This document shows positions 11,984 through 23,277 of a stretch of 64,000 nt of DNA, piece after piece. The translations under genes were made by a program, and so were the position numbers. The stretch's first letter is position 1. Each line of letters starts with the position of its first letter. The stretch is from Amphiura filiformis (taxonomy: Eukaryota > Echinodermata > Ophiuroidea > Amphilepidida > Amphiuridae): contig NC_092631.1 in NCBI RefSeq assembly GCF_039555335.1, forward strand, positions 10,663,701 to 10,727,700, written 5' to 3'. The notes under the pieces are model-generated. The model searched no databases and had not been told where the DNA came from. It saw nothing but the letters and a program-made list of their open reading frames with translations.

Positions 11984-12937
11984 GTATCCAAGGGGTAAAC
12001 ATAATCGGAACACTTGCATATCGAGTTAATCTCGTAGGAGGGATACACACATAATTCCATGTAAATGTTTTATGATCTTTTACCGTTTCCGGTGTATCAA
12101 ATGTCATTTTGGTTTTGAGGACACCTACAAAAATCTGGAAATGGTATCAAAATACATTTGCCCACATTGTAGGTGATTATTCATGATGGGTTTGAAGAAG
12201 TTACCATTCAAAGAACTGAAGTTATAAGAGAGGAGGTAGAACTTATTGAATGACCCTCGTGGCAGCTCCTTTAGTCATTTCTTATAACATGTTAGTCCGC
12301 CTACGTTTATATATCGCTTCATGAACAACGAAGATCCGGAGCGAAGATCGTGGGTTCGAGGCCCTCTAGCAGCAATGATAAGTAGAATTAGAATTAGAAA
12401 ATAAGAATTCGGAATAATCAAAACGAAAAACTTGTTCAGAGCTTTCAGGTACTACCCTGATTATATTAAAATAGCTGACGTGTTTGTTTTGGCTATCGGA
12501 GAGATCAGAATAGTATCAAATCCGTCGTTATCAGAGTGATATCAGAATGAAAGGTCAGTTACGTGAAGAAACAATCTGATGCCTTTAAGTACATATTGTC
12601 ATGAGATCATGCATACTCATAGAATAAATATTAAAGTAAATGACTGCTGTCGTCAAAGCGAAGAACATTCATTTGACACACCTGGTAATAGTGAAAACGC
12701 AGCAAAATCCTGTATGCTGTGACCATCGTCGCTATATATTGCATATCTGTGTGAATCTGAGTCTACATAAACAGCTACTGCTAGGTATGAACTATTACTA
12801 AAGTATCTATATAGTACTTGTTTATAGTAGGCCTTTGTAATAAGTGTCTTTTTTCGCGTTTTTTTTACATGCATGTGCTATTATTTTAGTGTGTGTGGGA
12901 GGGGGAGCCAATTTTTTTTGTCCCGTTTGTCAAAGGC
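11984..12937. other. Non-coding stretch with one tRNA-like B-box motif
   Basis: No gene found. The motif GATCGTGGGTTCGAGGCCC near 12346-12365 resembles a Pol III B box, as in tRNA-derived SINEs. The rest of a tRNA cannot be folded convincingly, so this is at most a SINE relic. Confidence 0.4.
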
Positions 12938-13278
12938 CCCATGTCACAGGGTATATTGCCCAAAGTGGTCAGAAATTGTCAAAATAGTATAAAGTTACTC
13001 AAAGTTTCACAAACTTGCTTAAAACTTCCTCGAAATCGCGATAAGTTTCACAAACTTGCTTTAAAGTTTCTCAAAATCGCGTAAAGTTATTCAAAGCTTC
13101 ACAAAATTGCTTAACATTTTTCAAAAGGTTTTCAAAATTACTCAAAATTGCTGCAGCACAATGCCGTCATGACAATGTTGTGCAGCTTGGGGAACTTTAC
13201 GTAACATTATAAAATGTTGCAAAATTTCAGGCGTTTTTGGAGAATTTTGCCAACTTTGGGCAACTTCCACTGTGATAG
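12938..13278. mobile_element. Small inverted-repeat element with internal 41-51 bp repeats
   Basis: Imperfect inverted repeats (core TTGCCCAAAGT and reverse complement, with GTCACAG-type outer parts) lie near 12942-12968 and 13248-13275. Between them the phrase TCACAAACTTGCTT recurs at 13007, 13048 and about 13099, giving irregular 41-51 bp tandem units. It resembles a MITE with a small internal minisatellite. Confidence 0.45.
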
Positions 13279-13454
13279 TTTGTCCCATTTTTAGTCATTT
13301 GAATGACCTTTTATTCTTTGCCGTCCCCATTTTCCACTGTTTAAGGTATCTCATCTTAGGTATCTGATTTAGGTAAGTTGATTGAAAATCCAGTGTAGAA
13401 ATGTCTTTATAATCATGGCGTCCTTGGAAAAATATACTAAAGAAGCAGCTGAAG

Positions 13455-14060
13455 AGAGTATTTATTGTGGGACATTAGAGCACATCAGACATATCGAATT
13501 GCATTCTGAATACGAAGAATGTCCTTCTGATATCAAATAATTTTGATTTTTTGAAATTCGCAATGAAATACACATTTTATGGCAAATCATTAAAAATTGA
13601 TATTTTTGATATTTAACAGTACTTGAAGTAAACTTTATAAATCTGATGATTTATACTTAAAGTGTATGTAGGTGGGGTGAAAAGCCGACGATCAATTGAA
13701 AATTTTGACCTTTCGTATTGAAGATATGGATTTTTTTTCCCAAAACACCAAAATAAAATAGGTCTTTTGGGAAAAAATCCATATCTTCAATATAAAAGGT
13801 CAAAATTTTCAATTGATCGTCGGCTTTTTCCTCCCACATACACTTTAAGAATATATCATTAGATTTATAAAATTTATTTCGAGGACTGTTATATTTCAAA
13901 AATTTGAAAAATATCAAATTTTAATAATTTGTCATAAAATTTGTATTATATCGTGAATTTCAAAAAATGAAAATTATTTGATATCAGAAAGACATGCTTC
14001 GTATTCAAAATGCAATTCGATACGTCTGATGTGCTCTCATGTCCCACAAAAAATACTGTC
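13455..14060. mobile_element. 606-bp foldback element upstream of the sulfotransferase gene
   Basis: Two arms of nearly 300 bp (13455-13749 and 13761-14060) are reverse complements of each other at high identity, with only about 11 bases of loop. Matching blocks include GTGGGACATTAGAGCACATC against its partner near 14030, and GCCGACGATCAATTGAAAAT on the left against its partner near 13815. This is the architecture of a foldback or long-TIR MITE. It ends about 70 bp before the splice acceptor of the next gene. Confidence 0.85.
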
Positions 14061-14134
14061 GAAACGCCATAAACGCTCATTCTAGATCCCTTAATATTTC
14101 ACTGTAATTATGTGCTTTATTTCCACAGGAAACG

Positions 14135-15051
14135 ATGGCTACCAATGGTAAGGAATCCAGTCCTTTGAAGGTTATGTTATGGTCCAATCCTCGTACATTA
14201 TCAACGGTCTTCCTCAAATGTATGAGTTTTGTGGAAGGAACACAATGCATTAATGAGCCTTACGCAGTTGCCCGCGTAGCTGGTCCAGAGAAACCGATTC
14301 CATCCGATCCCGAGGAGCTGGCTGCTATGGAGGGGTTCTACGCGCAATATCAGGCACAACTTGCTACTGTTAAAATGGATCTACCAAAAGCTTTCAGTAA
14401 TGATGATTGTACCTTTCAATGGGTAAAAGATACACTGGAAGCCCCTTACCCCGAGAAGAAGTTAGTGTTCTGCAAGGACCAGGCATTCGGAATTCACGGC
14501 AGATTCAACATGCTTCCTGAAGGATATCGCCATACATTCCTTATAAGATCTCCATATAAGATTTACCCTTCCTGGAGGAACGTGACCCTCAACATGATGC
14601 CACCTGATGTCATACCACTTATCCAGATGGATCAGCTTCCAGAAGGGGTGATGCCTCCAAAGTTGGGTTTGGGAGAGCTTTACGATCTTCTGCAGTATGT
14701 TACAGAAAACATAGATCCCAAGCCTATTGTCATTGATGCTGATGATCTACAAAGCAATCCATCGTCCATTATGCGCCAATATTGTGAAGCTATAGGGATA
14801 TCATTTCAAGAAAGCATGCTCACTTGGGAAAAAGGAGACGAGATTACGCGAGATTGGATCGCCGCATCGGAATTTTACGCGGCAATAAGCTCGATACCGG
14901 CGGATATTATGACGAAGCTTTGAACAGTACATGCTTCCATCCTATCAAGCCTCCACGTGCTGGACATCAATTACCTGAAGATGTGATGCGATGTATTGAT
15001 AGGGTTATGCCTGTTTACCAAAAGATGTATGAGATGCGTCTACGTCCATGA
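14135..15051 (+). CDS. P-loop sulfotransferase-like protein, frameshifted
   Basis: The product resembles the cytosolic sulfotransferase-like proteins of marine invertebrates and bacteria that databases often mislabel as branched-chain aminotransferase-like. Such enzymes would transfer sulfate from PAPS; the substrate is unknown. Near the N-terminus VMLWSNPRTLSTVFLKCM fits the PAPS 5'-phosphosulfate loop. HTFLIRSPYKIYPSWRNV (about residues 130-147) fits the 3'-phosphate site. The first frame stops at 14923. The conserved C-terminus (YYDEALNSTCFHPIKPP, then LPEDVMRCIDRVMPVYQKMY) continues in another frame to 15051. One missing T in the run at 14873-14876 explains the shift, so this is either a base-call error or a young pseudogene of about 305 residues. 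A pyrimidine tract and CAG at 14126-14128 mark a splice acceptor just before the ATG, implying an untranslated upstream exon not seen here. Confidence 0.8.
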
Positions 15052-15214
15052 AATGTTACTTACGTATTCATGAAGTAATCATTAAATTGACTATAGTTTG
15101 CCCTGTCATATCGCTCTGCATCATAATTTAAACATGCTAAAGTTACTTTTCACTTTTCATGATTTACAGATAAATGTACGGGCTCCAAACAATCGATGCA
15201 ATGTTTCAAACTCT

Positions 15215-15220
15215 AATAAA
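15215..15220 (+). terminator. Polyadenylation signal AATAAA
   Basis: A canonical AATAAA lies about 165 bp after the stop of the sulfotransferase-like frame, with a second overlapping AATAAA. It is the first such signal downstream and would give a short 3' untranslated region. Confidence 0.5.
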
Positions 15221-15402
15221 TAAATTCTAGCCTGTATGACGTATCCAATGAGACACTAGGGTCGCATTTGAAATTGTAATTAAAATTGTAATGAACACCG
15301 GGGTGCGCAAGATTAGATTTCCAGCGGGCATGAGTACTAAATGAGCAACAAAAGATATTATACGCAATGATCTTGCACAGTTGATGCAACCGAAGCAAAT
15401 TA

Positions 15403-15580
15403 TCCAAGGCCATGTCACATGGGGGAAAATGGTAAATCACACATATTTAGCATTATTTCTCCTCATTTATCACAATTTTGCAGAATTCAGCAGCCTGTTT
15501 TAACAGATTTTGTCGTTATTTTAGGAAATCTGGCTGTTTTTGTGTATCTCCCATTTCCCCCCATGTGACATGGGGCCTTA
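15403..15580. mobile_element. MITE of about 175 bp with near 28-bp terminal repeats
   Basis: The left end AAGGCCATGTCACATGGGGG (from 15405) pairs with CCCCCCATGTGACATGGGGC near 15556-15575. The interior is AT-rich and non-coding. A related phrase (AAGGCCCCATGTCAC) occurs at about 12924. Confidence 0.65.
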
Positions 15581-17110
15581 TCCAAACACTGAACTGGAAA
15601 TTAATAAACCTCCAAGTTGATTGAATATCGCATTGTCGAAACACCTGTTGGCACATGATGTCCTACTAAAATCTAAAACTTGGCCACTTGAGTGCACCTT
15701 CCTCACAGTGGGGCCTCCAAATTTTGGCCTGTCCCAGGGCCCCAATAAGGTAACTCCGGCCCTGAATGTGTTGCTATGTAAACTAATATTAATAAGCCTA
15801 ATACGTTCATATTTTAGATGACCTTGAACAATTAGTTATCTTTGAAGAGCATGATATTCTACTTAAAATGTTCAACCAGGTTCTAAAATAAAAAATGGAT
15901 TATTTTCTCTATTGCACTTTTTTAACTCACCCTGTATCATGGTTGGCAGTTATTCCCACGAATAAGTAGATTAGATTCGCATTTCGTTCAAGTCACTCTT
16001 CCAGTGTATTGTGGTTGATACCAAAGTTTACATTCAATAAAAATCAATGTGTAACAGAATTTCCGTACGCTACAATTTGTCACTTGTTGGATGACAAACA
16101 TTAGGTTGTGAGCTCTTACGTATAGCCTACGTGTACCAGATATAAAAGTTAACATAAAGACTTCACCGGGGGAGGGGCGGTTGAGCGCCCATAAAAACCG
16201 ATTTCCCGAGTCCAGACACCTCAATGCGCACCATACTGTGAAAATAGGCCTCGATGGTGACAGTCGGTCGTTTCAAATAATGTTTTGGTATTGGCTGTGG
16301 TTTTGATCACGTGGTTTCCTATTATCTCTTGACTGACATCATTACCAATATATATTTGTCTGTACCCTTTGTTAGAAACTTAAAACTGGCAGAAAACCGT
16401 TCGGTTTTCATTTCAGTTTGTTACATAATCGTGTGAATGCAGGCAATCAGGTTTGAAGTAGATCAAAGTAGGCCTATACAAAGAAGTCGAATAAGTCAAT
16501 TTACATTAAGCGTGATTTAGTTTTCGAAATAATCCTAGGCTTATTTCCCTGTGAAAAAATATAGACCATCGAAATATTTCCACCAAGATTACAAAAGAAT
16601 AGACACTCGAGTGATATATACACTATTACACACTACTTCTTGTGCATATGGCATGCAGGAGGAGAGATAGAAAGTTATATGAGAGCGAAGAGAGCGGGGG
16701 AAAGAGTGTGTTTGTTATTTCACGCATTTATCTGGACACATTAATAAAATTCATGAAATTAATAGGATCAGACACAGATCTATGTTTTTGAAGAGTGGCG
16801 CTCAAAAAATTTGGCATCGCTCGCAAAATTGGTGGACACAATCTTTTCAAGGTTTTTATATTAAACAAAACAATTCCATGCATACTCATCCCTTCCACTC
16901 ACAGGATGCCGGTACCGGCTTTTCTTTATTTTTTTTTATCTCTTTCGCCCCTTTCCTTTAGAGGAGCATGCTGGATAAACACTTCAACAAAAATTAAGTT
17001 CTCCTTACATTTGACCTTATTTTAACCAAAAATACTTCTGCGATTGAAATGGGTCTTTGCACACTTTATCAGGCCTATCATACCAACACTGACCAAGAAA
17101 TTGAACCCAT
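15581..17110. other. Non-coding stretch, no gene seen
   Basis: AT-rich intergenic DNA. A GC-rich block near 15708-15766 (GGGCCTCCAAATTTTGGCC and following) looks like a transposon end but has no partner I could find. No exon or RNA gene is supported. Confidence 0.45.
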
Positions 17111-17349
17111 CAAGTCAGGGCCGTAGCCAGCTTTCTGGGGGGGGCAAATAAAATTTCAAGGGCACAGTTGAAAACTAGAAGGCTATATATTTGTACACAA
17201 ATACGGCTATACCCGCATGTTATCGGTTTACACAAACTTACAGTCCTTATTTGCTGAGGACTTAGGTTGCTGTTGTCAGTCTCTCAAATTCACAGTGAAG
17301 CTATGCAATTTGATGGATTGAAATTCACAATACGCAATTTGATTAGGGA

Positions 17350-17800
17350 AAGCTATTCCAGAGGGAGTGTGTAAATTAAATGGAACAGCCATTTCAGAGG
17401 GAGTATGTAAATCAAATGGAACAGCTATTTTGGGACCATTTCAGAGAGAGTATGTAAATTAAATGGAACAGCTATTTTGGGACCATTTCAGAGAGAGTAT
17501 GTAAATTAAATGGAACAGCCAAAGGTATGTAATTTAAAGGGAACAGTCTTAACGCTTCACACATAGTATTTCCAATCACCATCTATAATTATTATTTACA
17601 CTATTGAAATTCACAATATGCAATTTGATTAGGGGAAAGCTATTCCAGAGGGAGTATGTAAATTAAATGGAACCGCCATTTCAGAGGGAGTATGAAAATT
17701 AAACGGAACAGCCTATTTTGTGGCCGTTCCAGAGGGAGTATGTAAATTAAATAGAACAGCCAATGGGTATGTAATTTAACTGGAACAGCCGTAACGTTTA
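17350..17800 (+). repeat. Degenerate minisatellite, unit about 50-60 bp
   Basis: The phrase GGGAGTATGTAAATTAAATG, with small variants, recurs about eight times, usually followed by GAACAGC and a TTTCAGAG spacer. Units vary in length through indels. No coding potential. Confidence 0.8.
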
Positions 17801-17885
17801 TGTTATCTATATTATAATTACGCTATTGTCTGTGAATCTGTTTAGTCCTACGTGTATGGGGTGGGATGGGATGGGTGTTATTAAC

Positions 17886-19220
17886 AATATAATTCTCAGG
17901 TGCAATCTGTGTACAAACTCTGCTTTATTTGATGATAAACGGACGGCCCTTTTTTAAGATTTGGGGCCCTGGGTCCCATAATATTTGACTTATGAGGCTC
18001 ATGTACATATGTTGAAGTATAATTCTCAAGTGCTATCAGTAGACTCAAGCTGGGCACTGTAGCTGCTTTATTTACTGAGTAACGGCTGGCCCTATGTTCT
18101 AGCGTTTTGGGCCCTGGGGGCCAATGGTGTGACATATGGGGCTCATATGTACATATAACAATATAATTCTCAGGTGTAATCTGTGTACAAACTCTGAGTT
18201 CTAAAGTTGCTTTATTTGATGAAAAACGGCGGGCCTTTACTTTAACATTTGGGGCCGGGGCCCATAATATTTGACTTATGGGGCTCATGTGCGTATGTTG
18301 AAATATAATTCTCAAGTGCTATCAGCAGACTCAAGATGGACATTGTAGCTGCTTTCTTTATTGAATAACGACCGGCCCTATGTTTTAGCTTTTGGGGCCC
18401 TGGGGCCCATATTATGTGATACATGGGGTCTCATATATACATATAACAATATAATGCTAAAGACCTATTAGTGTACCAAATCTGAACCCTGTAGCTCCTT
18501 TATTTGCTGAGAAACGACCGGCCAAAATGGGCAAAAGGCAATTTTCAACTTAGGGCCCATACATGTGCCACATATGAGCTCTAGTGCCCTTGTAGTTTTA
18601 TAGCTAGCCTTGTCAATCTGTTGCCCCTTATTTTAACATTTGGGGCCCTGGGGCCCATAATATATAACATGTGGGGCTTATGTATAGGCCTACTTGTATA
18701 TATAGAGTACCACTGGATCTATCAGTGAACCAACTCAGGGCCCTGGGGCTGCTTCATTTAATGAGAAACAGCATGCTTTTTATTTTTACATTTGGGCCCC
18801 TGGGGCCCGTGACCTTTGACCTCTGGGGCCAAGATGTGCAAATGATAAATCTACGGGTAGGGCCCATAAGTGTACCACATATGGGCCTTGGTGCCCTTGT
18901 AGTTTTAGCGCTATCCCTGTCAATCTGTTGCCACTTATTTTAACATTTGGGGCCCTGGGGCCCATAATATATGACATGTGGGGCGCATGTATACTTGTAT
19001 AGAGTACCCCTGGGGCTATTATTGTACCAACTCAGGGCCATGAGGCTGCTTCATTTGATGAGAGACGGCATGCTTTGTATTTTTACATTTGGTCCCCTGT
19101 GGCCCGTGACCTTTGACCTCTGGGGCCAAGATGAGCAAAGGATAAATCTACGGGGTAGGGCCCATAAGTGTGCCACATATGGGCCCTGTGGCCCTTGTAG
19201 TTTTAGCGCTAGCCTTGACA
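17886..19220 (+). repeat. Satellite-like array, about 145-150 bp units with GGGGCCCTGGGGCCC core
   Basis: A GC-rich core close to GGGGCCCTGGGGCCCATAAT occurs near 17963, 18110, 18250, 18393, 18640, 18793, 18946 and 19090, mostly 140-153 bases apart. Flanking phrases alternate between two types (for example TATAATTCTCAGGTG and TATAATTCTCAAGTG), giving a roughly 290-bp higher-order dimer in the first part. Open frames crossing it on both strands have repetitive translations and are not genes. Confidence 0.8.
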
Positions 19221-19600
19221 GAATGATGTGTTTGATGGAGGAGGAAAAGGAGAAGAAGGAGAAGAAACCATAGAATGGCAATATACCCGTTCATGCTTCG
19301 CATGCGGGTATAATAATTGCATTTGTATCCTGCAATTTTTGTTTTTTAGATAGACTACATGTTTTCGAGTTTCCAAAAAAGGCTTTATTGGGATGATGTG
19401 CGCGTGCGCGCAAAAATTCTGTATTTCACACTATTTTGGCCCATGATCAGGGTGCATTTTGATAAATAAAAAAAAGGTGCTCATTGTCCTTTTTCTTTTC
19501 CTTTGCCCTCCAGAGTTCCTCTTTCATTTTTGGTCAGAGGGGCACTTTATTCTGTCATTATATGTCCCCCCCCCCTCCCGCTGGCTACGCTACTGCAACA

Positions 19601-20809
19601 AGTGCTTTCATGCATGACTGGGCTCATATCGAATGACGAATCACACATTCTAAAAGCTGCCAAATAGTTAAAATAGCTGCTTTTAAAACTAAGAGACCAT
19701 TACTCAATGCATTGTTTCTTGTTACACATGTAAAAGATTAAGGGAAAAAGTTGAAAATATGAGGGGAAAATAGCACTAGCAATTGTCTGTCTCTTTCCAT
19801 TATAAGGTATTATAACAAAGACATTTCTCTTACACAAACTTTTTTTAATTTCAATTGATTTTAATCGTGTATAATTCAATTAATTTCATGATTATAAATA
19901 TACATCTACATGTAGTCACTCAATTGACAAACATTATGATGATAAAGTTGGTGTTGCTCTGCAGCGTGATTCCATGATAACATTAAGAACATGATCAACC
20001 AGTTTGTTATAAAAAAAATTGTCATACATTTAACAGTACTGTAAACCGATGTCCAACATGCTGCTAGTCATAGATGCCCCTATACTCCATATACCTTCCT
20101 CGAGTCAGTAATTTAGATTTTTTATTGTACCTCTAAATGTAATAATGATAAGTATATAAAAGTATACATTTTCAGAAAGGTAATGATGCAAGAAATTCAA
20201 TTAGCATAATAGATACCTGCAAAAATGTGTAGCTTTTGAGAAAATCACAAAATTTGACTTTTCTTTACTGCCTCGATGAAGCATATGGACTAGGTATAGA
20301 TTCAAGGTAGGGTAGAGGTGCTTTATTCATATAATATGTCCATCTTTTTCTCTGACAAGTGCTCCAAACAAAAGCAAAATGCAGACCGATATCCCCCTTA
20401 TTAAATTGGTAAAGGACATGTGTATGTTCTGACAAGCAGCATGTCAGACTTATGCATTGCCCATCTAACAGGTTGTACCCCTATAAGCTATCCATGTTGG
20501 ACATATTTTGATGGAATTTGATGTAAATTATGGACCACAGGTGGACCAATGGCGCTCTGGCAGAACCAATGTTCAACATTTCCAAGTTATTAGACACATT
20601 TCCAGTTTTGTTTCAATTTCCAAATTTCTCTACATATCTTAAAATGTTTTATATTAGTTATTAAAATTCACAAATTTCAAGTATCATCAAAAATAAAATA
20701 CAGACTATGACTTACAATATTAAGATAATTACAGCGTAGATCTGTGATTATTCTGAATCATACAGGTAGATAGACAAATTAAAACCGTTCATCTGGACAT
20801 ACGATTTAC
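19601..20809. other. Non-coding stretch, no gene seen
   Basis: AT-rich DNA without recognisable exons, RNA genes or inverted repeats. Confidence 0.4.
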
Positions 20810-21111
20810 GATGGCTACATCTGAGACGCATTATCGGGCCAAATGATCTGGCGCTGAACTGTTGACCTATGACACAGTTCGAGTGACATTACAGGAGAGT
20901 CACTGGGGAAATTTTTGATGGCTTCGTCGTAGGCCATGGACAGGTTTTGGCAAGTCCCCTCCTCGCTTGAGAGAAGTTTCCTCTTGCCTGATGTTCTTAG
21001 TTGAGCACTTAAAACATCCTTGTCCTCCAACTGTGTCAAGGGTCAACAGTTCAGCACCAGACCATCCGGCCTGATGATGCATCTCAGGTGAAATGTGATA
21101 CTGTAGCCATC
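20810..21111. mobile_element. 302-bp foldback element with about 70-80 bp arms
   Basis: Bases 20810-20878 (GATGGCTACATCTGAGACGC ... CTGAACTGTTGACC) are the reverse complement, with small gaps, of 21032-21111. The open minus-strand frame across it (20815-21039) is a by-product of the arm sequence and has no known domain. Confidence 0.75.
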
Positions 21112-22181
21112 ATAAATAGTAATTCCACATCAACAGTTTAATACTAACTTTAATTTACAGAGTAGGTTTTATAAAATTTACCATTCACATGAGTTGGTTT
21201 TGTTATAATCTACTATGACTTGTTCTTAACATTTGCTTCAATTGCAATCTAAGTACTCTTGTATATATGGGCAATAAACACACTACTAAGCAAGAGAGTA
21301 AATGAGAGGTTCAATAATAGAATGAAGGACATGATGGCTGAGGGCATACCTAAGGGTAATGCTCATCAACTTTGTTCTCCCAAACCATGTGATATCTATT
21401 AAAACAAGATTTCCATTTTCGCCAACTCGGTGAACTAGCAGTGAATTATATGGTTTTTGACGTTTTTGATTTGTAATGTAACTACCCTTGATAAATCATG
21501 CATGCCATTATCATCAGGTATATGGTATATTTGAATTAAACTGAGACTTTCAGACCTTCCAGCTGCGGAATCATAAAATAATTTGTAAAAATTATCCACA
21601 CTATTACTTAGTATGAAATTAATTGCACTAGATTTTTATGTTCTCAAAACTATTTATGAAATTGATCAAATTGGAAACACAAACAAAAATTGAATAATAA
21701 AGAAATACTTCTACTTTAACCCTTTCACATAAGGGAAATTATATGAAAATAATATTTACAGAACATATTGAAAAAAATAACAAATATTTCAACATTTTAC
21801 TTTGGAAACATTTGGAATTACAAATTATAAACAAAGTTATTCCTAAAACATGTTGATGAAAGCTACCTGTCCAGAGAATTAATTACAGTAGTATCTAATT
21901 GAGTAAATTCTGGATAAAGTACTAACTATCCCAACAAATGAGGCCAAAAATAGAAGAAAAAAATCTTGCAGACAAAAGAATAACATTTTGATTCCCAGTA
22001 TCATGCTGCAACACTGCTTGTTGTAACAGGAATGCCACCTTTTGTATGATTTTATTTAAGAATTCAACTTTTTTTCCTGGTAACTTCTGAGTATAAAATA
22101 TTGTGACATATGAAACAAGGGCTCAAATTCAGTGTGTGCTATGCCGTAAATAGATTCTTGCAAAGATTCTCATCAGGCAAC
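21112..22181. other. Non-coding stretch, no gene seen
   Basis: AT-rich, many short A and T runs, no supported feature. Confidence 0.4.
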
Positions 22182-22555
22182 TTTAGGGCTCATATTGCAA
22201 TTCCTTACACAGGAAGGTGTGCGCCATCCTGCAGCTTTCCTGTGCTAGCCTTCTTTTGTTAAAATCCTGTGTGATTATAACACTGCAATTAGCCACTTAA
22301 AATAGGAGGGCGCTTTCCTGGGTTGTGCGATGAGCCGATTAGTTCAATTAGTTCAACAATCAATAAAATTGCCAGTCTTTGATTAAACTTTTATTATAAT
22401 CCTTGTCACCAGACCACTTCAAAAGGCAGGGCGTATCACTGATGCATATCCATCCGTTTTATGACCGAGCTTTCCTGAGGCACGCGCTTAGCGAGGGGAA
22501 TCCTGCCTTCTTTCTGTGTGAAAGCATGGTAGGGTATTTCAATATGAGCCCTTAC
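22182..22555. mobile_element. Possible MITE with short terminal repeats
   Basis: TTAGGGCTCATATTGCAA at 22183 is mirrored by CAATATGAGCCCTTA near 22540-22554. The matched part is only about 14 bases, so this is a weak call. Confidence 0.4.
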
Positions 22556-23185
22556 TGTAAGGTAGACAATGTGGCAAACAGACCAGATGTATAAATAGTA
22601 CTGCAGCTGGAGAGGGTGGGTCCCCCCTGGGCCAAAGCTCTTAGCCAACAATCGCCATCACTTATCTCAGCAAAAGTGCAGCTGCAGGAAATTATTATCC
22701 TGGGATTGCAACTTTTAAACTGTGTTGAATATCCATTACAGGCATTGATGCAGTACAAGGCATGAAGCTCCTACATCTGCCACTGTGTTTTAGTAAACAG
22801 TACTCTTCATTTAATTGTTTTTCATATGCATGTTTACTCTTTTTTTTTTTTTGAAATCTTTTTGCCAGTTATCATTTTGTTTAAATTTAGGAAATTTAGC
22901 TGTATAATTTGAGTTACATGTAGGCCCACTCTAAGGCAATAACTTTGTTCACGCGTGTTTAATTTTTTTTTGCTGCCTATCTTGTGCACTGTTGATACAT
23001 CCTGTGTGCATAAGTTATGTCATAGAGTGTTTCACTCATTTTTTTTTTTTTTTTTTTTTTTTTTTCTACAAATGTGTCTGGTTTAATTAATGCGTATCTT
23101 GTATCTATATTATTATTATTATATGTTTGTACTTTAATATAATCAGGAAAGAAGAACACACTGTGCTTGGACTGTTTAGTCTATT
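22556..23185. other. Non-coding stretch with a poly-T tract
   Basis: No gene. A T run of about 27 bases sits at 23039-23066, with another near 22840. Short TTA repeats occur at about 23107-23122. Confidence 0.4.
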
Positions 23186-23189
23186 TCTT

Positions 23190-23277
23190 CTTTCCTGGAT
23201 TGTCATTTAAATTGCTTTTAATGTTTTTTCATGTTTGTAATTTATGGCAATTGAAATAAATATTATTATTATTATAA
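23190..23277 (+). mobile_element. LINE 3' end with ATT tail
   Basis: TTTATGGCAATTGAAATAAA followed by ATTATTATTATTATAA is the usual look of an L2/CR1-type LINE 3' terminus ending in ATT repeats. No coding part of that LINE is recognisable upstream. Confidence 0.45.

Larger units (their letters stand above)
17117..19600. mobile_element. Possible 2.5-kb DNA element carrying two tandem arrays
   Basis: GTAGCCAGC followed by a G run at about 17122-17148 has a reverse-complement partner near 19560-19592 (C run then GCTGGCTACG). GTAGCCAG plus poly-G is a common terminal motif of non-autonomous DNA transposons in marine invertebrates (general knowledge, family uncertain). Everything between consists of two tandem arrays and simple sequence, with no transposase. 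Confidence 0.45.

Noticed and set aside
17896-18424. Minus-strand ORFs of 60-139 codons with repeated HEPHKSNIMGP-type peptides
   Set aside because: They lie entirely within the satellite-like array and repeat with its period.
20815-21082. Minus-strand ORFs of 60-74 codons that looked like an exon
   Set aside because: They span the arms of a foldback element and have no domain or convincing splice sites.
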